Assembly: GCF_023746535.1 (NCBI RefSeq)
Contig: NZ_CP098747.1
Coordinates: 3,771,501-3,835,500 of the forward strand
DNA: 64,000 nt
Direction of reading: 5' to 3'
Origin: Sneathiella marina
Lineage (GTDB): Bacteria; Pseudomonadota; Alphaproteobacteria; Sneathiellales; Sneathiellaceae
Made by a program: the position numbers and the translations under genes. The notes under the pieces were generated by a model. The model was not told the DNA's origin. It ran no database searches and saw nothing but the letters and a program-made list of their open reading frames with translations. This document shows positions 24,250 through 30,387 of the stretch, piece after piece; the stretch's first letter is position 1, and every line of letters starts with the position of its first letter.

Positions 24250-25182
24250 ATGGATACTATTGAGGGAATGCGGACCTTTCTGGCGGTCGTCAATGACGGG
24301 TCATTTGTTGGTGGCGCACGGAAACTGATGATATCGCCGGCGTTGGCCAGCAAGTATGTCGGAGAACTGGAACATCGGCTTGGTGTGCGTTTGCTAAACC
24401 GTACCACCCGTTCTTTGAGTGTTACCGAACTTGGTGAGGAGTATGTCGATCGCTGTCGCCATGTTCTCGCATCATTTGATGAAATGGAAAATGTCACAAG
24501 TGCCGGCAGCAAGGAACCACAAGGTGACCTGAAGCTTACGGCACCTGCGGCCTTCGCAGAACGCTATCTGATACGGGCGATTGCTGCCTTTCGACGGAAA
24601 TATCCCGGAATTAGCGTCGATTTGGATATTAGTGATCAACAAGTGGATCTGGTGTCACAGGGGATTGATCTGGCAATTCGCGATGGGGCTCTCGACGATT
24701 CCAGTTTGGTCTGCAAACGATTGTTGCCAGCCTCCAATGTCATTTGCGCAACGCCAGAATATCTAGCGGAAAATGGCACGCCAACGCATCCGCTGGAATT
24801 GGAGAACCACGCCTGTATTCTGGATGCAAATATGGGTAATAGAAACTATTGGCCGATGAATATTGAGGGTCGTCAACAAAATATTCCGGTTTCGGGTGGG
24901 TTTGCAGCGAACAGCCTGAACGCCATCCATGCCTATGTTCTGGCGAGCACCGGGATTGCCAAGCTGCCTGCATATTGCGTGGGTGATGATTTGAAAGCTG
25001 GCCGACTCGAGGAAGTTTTAAGAGCCTACGCCACATCGCATCAGGCAATATATGCGATATACCCGCACAGTAAATATTTACCAAATAAAGTCCGGCACTT
25101 TATCGATTTTCTAGGGCCATGGTTTAAACTTGACAGCTCCTTCAGTACCAGCCTCCAGTTACCCGCCAATTCGATGGGCTGA
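24250..25182 (+). CDS. LysR-family transcriptional regulator
   Basis: A 310-aa LysR regulator. The N-terminal winged helix (residues ~1-60, MRTFLAVVNDGSFVGGARKLMISPALASKYVGELE) is followed by a periplasmic-binding-like effector domain (residues ~90-295). The subgroup resembles the DSF-type regulators that control neighbouring oxidoreductases (RLLNRTTRSLSVTELG). It is divergent from the DOPA-dioxygenase gene, with a palindrome between them. The 166 bases after its stop hold nothing recognisable. Confidence 0.92.
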   Translation: MDTIEGMRTFLAVVNDGSFVGGARKLMISPALASKYVGELEHRLGVRLLNRTTRSLSVTELGEEYVDRCRHVLASFDEMENVTSAGSKEPQGDLKLTAPAAFAERYLIRAIAAFRRKYPGISVDLDISDQQVDLVSQGIDLAIRDGALDDSSLVCKRLLPASNVICATPEYLAENGTPTHPLELENHACILDANMGNRNYWPMNIEGRQQNIPVSGGFAANSLNAIHAYVLASTGIAKLPAYCVGDDLKAGRLEEVLRAYATSHQAIYAIYPHSKYLPNKVRHFIDFLGPWFKLDSSFSTSLQLPANSMG

Positions 25183-25348
25183 ATTGCCTGTGAATGCCAG
25201 TTAAGGGTTAAGCCTGGTTCCTGGTATACCCTCTTTGAAAGGGCCAATTCGAGACAATCCACAAGAGGCCGGACAGTCGGCCTGTCGGCTTGTTCAGCTG
25301 TTCGCCCGGGTATTGGGTTGGACCCCTCACAATCGGTTTGCATGGGTC

Positions 25349-25834
25349 TCACAACGGCGATAGTTTCTTGACCGCTTTCCAGAAATCCAACCGTTGTCCG
25401 TCGCCGAGATCGCGGGACATTTCCTCCGTGACCACATAACCGAGGCCTTCGTAAAAGCGCCGGGAGGGCAGGGAAATATCGAGCCGGGATTGGGTAACAC
25501 CGGCATCAATGGCGGCGTTTTCCAGGGCGGTCATGAGCATCTTGCCACGCCCCCCCTTCTGTAGTCCCGGATCAACAAAGACGGCAAAGATAGTATCGTC
25601 AACGGTGCTGCCCGTGCCGACAAGCGTTCCGTTCTCCTCCATGACCAGCACGGTTCCGGAACTGCACCGATCGAGAATTTTCTGTTGGGAGTGGAAGGAT
25701 TTGAAAAACTCGACCGCCCTCGGCGGATAAACCTCGGCATAGCTGGTATCGATAACATGGTGGATAAGCCGTGTTAGGCGCGCAAGGTCGCGTTTCTCAA
25801 AAGGGCGAAGAGTTATGTCACTTGGCGGGCTCAT
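25349..25834 (-). CDS. GNAT-family N-acetyltransferase
   Basis: A 161-aa GNAT protein. The acetyl-CoA loop is VDPGLQKGGRGKMLM (Q/R-x2-G-x-G/A pattern) at residues ~88-102, and the final motif SRRFYEGLGYV is typical. The substrate is unknown. It is monocistronic between the LysR gene and the TetR gene of hydroxylase locus 2. Confidence 0.85.
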   Translation of the reverse strand: MSPPSDITLRPFEKRDLARLTRLIHHVIDTSYAEVYPPRAVEFFKSFHSQQKILDRCSSGTVLVMEENGTLVGTGSTVDDTIFAVFVDPGLQKGGRGKMLMTALENAAIDAGVTQSRLDISLPSRRFYEGLGYVVTEEMSRDLGDGQRLDFWKAVKKLSPL

Positions 25835-25897
25835 ATGGAAATTCTAACACAGGGAGCAGGACTGAAAAAGCCGGGCAAGGACAGATGTGACCGGCCT

Positions 25898-26500
25898 CTA
25901 TCCGTCGCGGCTGGGTGACAGCATTCTGAAGATCATGTCGTGCAGGGTCTTGCGGGCTTTTTTGGATGGCTTTCGTCCCGTCAGGCCAGCACGCATACCC
26001 AGACCCTCTATGGCATCCAGAATCAGGTCCACGCTTTCCTCGATATGAAGTCCGGATCGCATGATCCCTTGCGAGTTACCCCGGATAATGGTCGCGGACA
26101 GGACATCCATAAGCCGCTGGCGGTTCACGTCAAACTGTTTGGCAATTGCGGGGTTTCGAATGGCTTCAGCCGTAATATCGATTGTCAGGACGGCATTCTC
26201 CGTGCTCGACACATAGTCAAGATAGCCATCGACGAATCTGGCTATGGCTGTTCCGGGATCTTCGCTTATATCCAGTTCCGTCGCAAATTGCTCAAGATCC
26301 ATCCCGTCCAGCCGGGCAATCTCGGCAATAAGCGCGTCCTTGCCCGGAAAATGATTATATAGATTGCCAAGGCTGACATTCGCCTGTTCGGCGATGTCGC
26401 GGATGCCGGTCTGGTGGATGCCCTTTCTGATAAAACAGATCACCGCCGCCTCCACGATCAAGGCGCGCCGCTCTTCTTTTGCCTTCTTACGTGTGTTCAT
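25898..26500 (-). CDS. TetR-family regulator of hydroxylase locus 2
   Basis: A 200-aa TetR protein with its HTH at residues ~12-58 (ALIVEAAVICFIRKGIHQTGIRDIAEQANVSLGNLYNHF). It is divergent from a two-gene operon for a small membrane protein and a sterol-desaturase-family enzyme. A 20-base inverted repeat sits over the shared promoter (26546-26565). The arrangement mirrors the TetR/hydroxylase locus at 13.2-15.3 kb. Confidence 0.88.
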   Translation of the reverse strand: MNTRKKAKEERRALIVEAAVICFIRKGIHQTGIRDIAEQANVSLGNLYNHFPGKDALIAEIARLDGMDLEQFATELDISEDPGTAIARFVDGYLDYVSSTENAVLTIDITAEAIRNPAIAKQFDVNRQRLMDVLSATIIRGNSQGIMRSGLHIEESVDLILDAIEGLGMRAGLTGRKPSKKARKTLHDMIFRMLSPSRDG

Positions 26501-26516
26501 TATTTTGTCCTACCTC

Positions 26517-26565
26517 TTGCACCGGGCTCTGTATATAGCTATATAATGAACAATCGTTCGTTCAT
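26517..26565. promoter_or_regulatory. Overlapping divergent promoters with TetR operator
   Basis: Rightward: TTGCAC (26517-26522), 17 bases, TATATA (26540-26545). Leftward: TTGATG (complement of 26563-26568), 17 bases, and the same TATATA hexamer, which lies within the perfect palindrome TATATAGCTATATA (26532-26545). The inverted repeat ATGAAC-N8-GTTCAT (26546-26565) covers the rightward start point and the leftward spacer, as expected for a TetR operator controlling both directions. Confidence 0.65.
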
Positions 26566-26591
26566 CAATAGATAACAGACAGGAAAATGTG

Positions 26592-26807
26592 ATGAAACTG
26601 CAGAAATACTGGTATCTCGGTTTCCTCGGCCTTATCGGGCTGTACAAGCTGCCGGTGTTATGGGCGGCTTTCACCGGTGCCGGGCATTGGGGTGATTTCC
26701 TCAATATTCTATGGCTGTACTGGTTTTTCTGCTTTGTGCCGGAGCGCAAACCGGAGGGACAAGAGCAGGACAAGTTCGACACTCCAGAGGTTTCCCATGA
26801 CAATTGA
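26592..26807 (+). CDS. Small two-helix membrane protein (71 aa)
   Basis: A short protein with two hydrophobic segments (YLGFLGLIGLYKLPVLWAA and DFLNILWLYWFFCFV, residues ~6-25 and ~34-50) and a charged tail. The G-F-L-G-L repeat recalls DUF3796-like small membrane proteins; no function is known to me. It is the first gene of hydroxylase operon 2 and overlaps the next start by 11 bases, so it may be a partner or chaperone of that enzyme. AGGA lies eight bases before the ATG. Confidence 0.75.
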   Translation: MKLQKYWYLGFLGLIGLYKLPVLWAAFTGAGHWGDFLNILWLYWFFCFVPERKPEGQEQDKFDTPEVSHDN

Positions 26808-27672
26808 ACATGTGGTCTCGCTTTTTGAAACCCACCCCATAATGATCGGTGTGGTGATGCTGTTCGTCATAAATCTCTGCCTCACGGGAATTGAAATCGC
26901 TCTTGATCTGTTGACGAAGAAACAACGGCGATGGAAAGATACCGCAGCAAATTGTGCCCTTTTTATTTTTCAGCAAGTGATTGAAAGAACCGCACTCGCC
27001 TCGCTCGGGTTTGTGGCGTTGCTGCCGTTTTTCATTTTCACACCCCTGCAGATCCCGATGAACCTATGGACCTGGATCCTGGCCCTGCTGGCGGCCGACC
27101 TGAGTTATTACTGGATGCATCGGGTCGAGCATCAAATCCGCCTCCTCTGGGCGAGCCATAGCGTGCATCATAGTTCGCAGGACTATAACCTGACCGTCGG
27201 CTTTCGGCTGAGCTTTGTGGACGGGCTTTTTGAATGGGCATTTCTGGTGCCGATGATTTTGCTCGGCTTCAATCCTTTTCAGGCGATCGTTGCCCTTGTG
27301 CTCGTCGCCCAGTACCAGCACTGGATACATACGGAGCGTGTGGGCAAGCTGGGCTGGCTGGATGCGCTGTTCAACACGCCGTCAAACCACCGGGTTCATC
27401 ATGGCTCGAACTCCCGATATCTGGATAAAAACTATGGCGGGATCCTGATGATCTGGGACAGGATGTTCGGCACGTTCGAACGGGAGGATGAAAAGGTCGT
27501 GTACGGCCTGACCCGCAATATCAGAACCAATAACCCGGTCAGGATTATCTTCACAGAGTTTGGCGACATATGGCGCGACATACGGAAATGCCGAACTGCG
27601 CGGGACAGGCTTAAGATTATCTTCGGCGGTCTGTCCTGGCGACCGGATTATTTCACCGATCAGAAAGACTGA
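26797..27672 (+). CDS. Sterol desaturase / fatty acid hydroxylase family protein (copy 2)
   Basis: A 291-aa membrane di-iron enzyme, clearly paralogous to the product at 13896. It has the histidine clusters HRVEHQ, HSVHHSS and NHRVHHGSN, and the block YLDKNYGGILMIWDRMFGTF is nearly identical. It starts inside the preceding small gene (ATG 26797, GAGG RBS). Its stop overlaps the 3' end of the convergent methyltransferase gene by 13 bases. Substrate unknown; lipid, sterol or carotenoid hydroxylation are the family possibilities. Confidence 0.88.
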   Translation: MTIEHVVSLFETHPIMIGVVMLFVINLCLTGIEIALDLLTKKQRRWKDTAANCALFIFQQVIERTALASLGFVALLPFFIFTPLQIPMNLWTWILALLAADLSYYWMHRVEHQIRLLWASHSVHHSSQDYNLTVGFRLSFVDGLFEWAFLVPMILLGFNPFQAIVALVLVAQYQHWIHTERVGKLGWLDALFNTPSNHRVHHGSNSRYLDKNYGGILMIWDRMFGTFEREDEKVVYGLTRNIRTNNPVRIIFTEFGDIWRDIRKCRTARDRLKIIFGGLSWRPDYFTDQKD

Positions 27673-28415
27673 GGCCGAACAGTCTCGTCAGCCGTGATCA
27701 GGCGATAGCCGCAATCAAGCGCGTCAAGAGGGATCAGGCTGGCGTATCGTTCTTCCCAGGCGCCGCTTTTCAGGTCTTTTTCAAGCCTGTTCAAGCCGTC
27801 CGATACGTCGCCTATGGCCCAGAAAGAAGACATGGCGGCCCGCACCCGCTCCTCCAGATACGCCGCCGGACGCCGCCAGTAGCCTGCCAGGAAACCGTCG
27901 GTACAGTCATGGGGAATGGGCATCGGTGTAATCGTCACATTGTCCAGCCAGTTCCCATAGTCGGTCAGCGGCGGCATTTGCCCCTCATCCAGTGTCACCA
28001 GCGCCGGGAAGTAATCGGCCAGCCAGAAGCCGCGAAAGGCCGGGTCATATGTCAGGAAAACAATCCTGCCCCGGGCGACACGGCGCATCTCCCGGACGCC
28101 CTTCTCCTTGTCAGACCAGTGATGAATGGTCAGCACGGCCATGGCGGCATCGAAGGAATTATCGCCAAACGGCAGGTCCTCTGCACTGGCCTGAAACACC
28201 GAAGCGGTTGACAAAGGGCGCTGCGCGATCATCTCGGCGGAGGGTTCAACCGCCGTGACCTGGCGGTTCTCCGGCTCGTACGACCCGGCCCCCGCGCCCA
28301 CATTCAGAACCGTTTGCGCCGCGCCCAGGGCGTCGTCAATCTTGCGGGAAATGCGGGCATCCGGTTGCCGCAGCCGCGCGTAATTCAGGCCAATTGTATC
28401 GTATAAATCATTCAT
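27660..28415 (-). CDS. SAM-dependent methyltransferase (class I)
   Basis: A 251-aa methyltransferase. Motif I is VLNVGAGAGSYEP (residues ~35-48), followed by the acidic post-I strand VTAVEPS and motif IV DAAMAVLTIHHWSD; this is the UbiE/COQ5-like methyltransferase 11 domain. The substrate is not predictable. It is transcribed away from merR, 28 bases downstream of it, so cotranscription with the metal regulator is possible. Confidence 0.88.
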   Translation of the reverse strand: MNDLYDTIGLNYARLRQPDARISRKIDDALGAAQTVLNVGAGAGSYEPENRQVTAVEPSAEMIAQRPLSTASVFQASAEDLPFGDNSFDAAMAVLTIHHWSDKEKGVREMRRVARGRIVFLTYDPAFRGFWLADYFPALVTLDEGQMPPLTDYGNWLDNVTITPMPIPHDCTDGFLAGYWRRPAAYLEERVRAAMSSFWAIGDVSDGLNRLEKDLKSGAWEERYASLIPLDALDCGYRLITADETVRPQSF

Positions 28416-28442
28416 GTCTTTCGATCCCCTGTAGCGGTTTGC

Positions 28443-28841
28443 CTATGTGGCATAGAGGGCTTCAATGATCGGGCAATCAGGCACCTCGGGCCCCCGGCAT
28501 TCCGCCACCATCTTTTCAAGGACGCGTTCGAGCTTTCTCAAATCAGTTATTTTCTGCCGAACGTCCCTTAAATGGTCTTCCGTGACGGATTTAACCTCTG
28601 AACAGCTGGGGTTGCCACCATCCACAAGGGTCAGCAAGAGGCGTATTTCGTCAATGGAAAAGCCCAATTGACGGCACCGGACAATCAGGAACAAACGCTT
28701 TACCTGTTCGGTCCCATATTGCCGATGACCCCCCGCCGTCCTGCCGGTCCGGGTCATAAGTCCGATTTTCTCGTAATAGCGGATGGTTTCGATATTGCAT
28801 CCGGTGAGATGGGAGAGGGCCCCGATCCCCAAAGCTTTCAT
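28443..28841 (-). CDS. merR: MerR-family metal-sensing regulator
   Basis: A 132-aa MerR protein with an N-terminal HTH (IGALSHLTGCNIETIRYYEKIGL, residues ~6-28) and a long dimerisation helix. Cys80, Cys115 and Cys123 match the mercury-binding triad of Tn501 MerR (82, 117, 126) in spacing except one residue fewer in the last loop (ECRGPEVPDC). The extra vicinal Cys of ZntR is absent, which argues for Hg(II) or a similar soft metal. It is divergent from merF, with a typical MerR operator between them. Confidence 0.88.
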   Translation of the reverse strand: MKALGIGALSHLTGCNIETIRYYEKIGLMTRTGRTAGGHRQYGTEQVKRLFLIVRCRQLGFSIDEIRLLLTLVDGGNPSCSEVKSVTEDHLRDVRQKITDLRKLERVLEKMVAECRGPEVPDCPIIEALYAT

Positions 28842-28865
28842 GGGAATAATTCCTTAAATTAATGC

Positions 28866-28896
28866 TTGTATCTGTAGTGACTACAGATTGTAACAT
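28866..28896 (+). promoter_or_regulatory. MerR-type promoter with 19-base spacer and dyad operator
   Basis: TTGTAT (28866-28871) and TAACAT (28891-28896) are separated by 19 bases, the over-long spacing that MerR activators correct by unwinding DNA. The spacer contains ATCTGTAG-TGA-CTACAGAT (28870-28888), a perfect 8-base dyad. Transcription would begin at about 28903, the A of the merF ATG, so the merF message may be leaderless. Confidence 0.75.
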
Positions 28897-28902
28897 GAGG
28901 AC

Positions 28903-29115
28903 ATGACGAATAAAAAGCTCTTCAATATTGGCCTTGCCGGAACGGTGATCACCGCCCTTTGCTGTTTCACACCTGTGCTGGTGATCCTCTTGGGGGCTGT
29001 CGGATTGTCAGCGCTTGTTGGCCTGCTGGATTACATCCTCTTGCCTGGGCTGGCCGTATTTGTGGCGATTACAGGATATGCATTATGGAAAAGACGACGC
29101 CAGACACCCCAGTAG
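28903..29115 (+). CDS. merF: MerF-like mercury transporter without C-terminal Cys pair
   Basis: A 70-aa two-helix membrane protein matching MerF, including ALCCFTPVLVILLGAVGLSAL with the vicinal Cys pair in helix 1 and the YILLPGLAVFVAITGYALW helix 2. MerF moves Hg(II) across the inner membrane. In known MerF a second vicinal Cys pair follows helix 2; here the protein ends KRRRQTPQ without it. The stop lies 31 bases inside the downstream gene for a Cys-rich protein, which may supply those thiols. Confidence 0.88.
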   Translation: MTNKKLFNIGLAGTVITALCCFTPVLVILLGAVGLSALVGLLDYILLPGLAVFVAITGYALWKRRRQTPQ

Positions 29116-29321
29116 AGATCATCCCCGTCTCGACCCTGACCTGCCCGGAATGCGGCCATTCGGAAAGTGAAACCATGCCCACCGATGCCTGTCAGTGGTT
29201 TTATGATTGCAAAGGATGCGGCGTCGTTCTGAAACCGCTGGCCGGCGACTGCTGCGTCTATTGTTCCTACGGCACGGTCGCCTGCCCGCCCATACAGGAG
29301 GGTGATTCCTGTTGTAGCTAG
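29085..29321 (+). CDS. GDCCVxC-domain Cys-rich protein
   Basis: A 78-aa cytoplasmic protein of the GDCCVxC family. It contains CPEC, CKGC, the signature GDCCVYC and a C-terminal GDSCCS, giving ten cysteines. In some bacteria a family member is a selenoprotein; here all positions are Cys codons. The start (ATG 29085, AGGA ~10 bases before) overlaps merF by 31 bases in another frame. The family often sits next to merF/merT-like genes, so a thiol-relay or metal-binding role is likely but unproven. Confidence 0.87.
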   Translation: MEKTTPDTPVEIIPVSTLTCPECGHSESETMPTDACQWFYDCKGCGVVLKPLAGDCCVYCSYGTVACPPIQEGDSCCS

Positions 29322-29340
29322 CAGGATACCTTTTCCTAAT

Positions 29341-29372
29341 ACCGCTGCCACCTAAAACCGCTGCCACCTAAA
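29341..29372. repeat. Tandem duplication of 16 bases over the ybiB stop codon
   Basis: ACCGCTGCCACCTAAA occurs twice in tandem (29341-29356, 29357-29372). On the minus strand each copy contains TTTTAG, so the stop of the ybiB gene is duplicated. It looks like a recent slippage or unequal-recombination event without effect on the protein. Confidence 0.85.
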
Positions 29373-30363
29373 ACCGTTGTTTGTCCCGCGCCTGCCACAA
29401 ATGCCGGGCTTGTTTTTCCGCCGCGTCAATGGTCAGCGCGGGTTCCAGTTGTTTCAGGGCAAAGGCGACCGTACCGATGATGGCCAGTTCCGGCACGGGT
29501 AAGTCCAGCTCGCCCTGCCACATCCGCAACAACTCTGCCGGATCGAGATTTTCTTCCCGCCATTTATACACCGATTGCCCGGTCATTGCCGGCCATTCCT
29601 GCACCACAGCCTCGCCTGCCACCAGCGCGTCGACCAGCACCGGCTTCATGGGATTGCGCTGCACTTCACCGCCGCCGCCCTTGAAAATCATGCTGTTCTG
29701 CTGCGCGAGATGCCGGACGGTGTCCAGATGCAGCGGCTTGTAAGGCGGATGGAATACGCCCTGCATTTGATGGGGGGCGCGGAACGGGTTGAGGTCGCGG
29801 CCAAAGGTATTCACCGCCGTGCGCACACCGAGCAGGGGGCGCAGCTCGAACAGGGACTGCAGGGCCGGGCAAAAATTTTCCAGCCCCACATAGACCAGAT
29901 TATCCGATCCGAACGCCGCCGCCGCTGAGGCCAAGCTGGTGGCTTGCGGAATGTTGAAGACGGACAGTCCGGGCCGTGTCGGCGCATAACCGTCCTCATA
30001 CCCGGCGATCCCATGCATCAGGATCCTGACACCCTGATCGGCCAGCAGGCGCGCCGCCAGAATAAACCAGGGCTGCTGCCTGTGACGATCGGCATAGGAC
30101 GGCCAGTCCAGTTCAATTTCGGCGGTGACCCCCGGATCAAGAAAGCAGTCGCGGGCGGCGGCAACCATGCCGGCCAGTTCCTCCCCGGTTTCCCCGGTGC
30201 GCCTCAGCAACAATAAAAAAGCGCCGATTTGCAACGGATCAGCCTGACCGTCCAAAATCATGCCCATGGCGGCCCGGGCTTCCTCAAAGGTTAAATGCCG
30301 CCACATTTTCGGGCCCTTGCCCAGAATGCGCACATACTCGGCGAACGGATGGTCAGATGTCAT
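29368..30363 (-). CDS. ybiB: YbiB/TrpD2-like glycosyl (phosphoribosyl) transferase family protein
   Basis: A 331-aa protein of the anthranilate-phosphoribosyltransferase fold. It starts with the helical TrpD N-domain (LTFEEARAAMGMILDGQADPLQIGAFLLLLR) and continues with the alpha/beta domain, but the GTGGD PRPP loop of true TrpD is not conserved; instead MHGIAGYEDGYAPTR occupies that region. This matches TrpD2/YbiB proteins, which bind nucleic acid rather than anthranilate. It stands alone between the mer genes and the DUF4175 gene. Confidence 0.85.
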   Translation of the reverse strand: MTSDHPFAEYVRILGKGPKMWRHLTFEEARAAMGMILDGQADPLQIGAFLLLLRRTGETGEELAGMVAAARDCFLDPGVTAEIELDWPSYADRHRQQPWFILAARLLADQGVRILMHGIAGYEDGYAPTRPGLSVFNIPQATSLASAAAAFGSDNLVYVGLENFCPALQSLFELRPLLGVRTAVNTFGRDLNPFRAPHQMQGVFHPPYKPLHLDTVRHLAQQNSMIFKGGGGEVQRNPMKPVLVDALVAGEAVVQEWPAMTGQSVYKWREENLDPAELLRMWQGELDLPVPELAIIGTVAFALKQLEPALTIDAAEKQARHLWQARDKQRF

Positions 30364-30387
30364 AATTCAATACTGTTCCGGAAAATC

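Noticed and set aside
25183-25348. Long minus-strand frame between lysR and the acetyltransferase gene
   Set aside because: It runs into the 3' part of lysR, has no clear start signal and matches no family I recognise.
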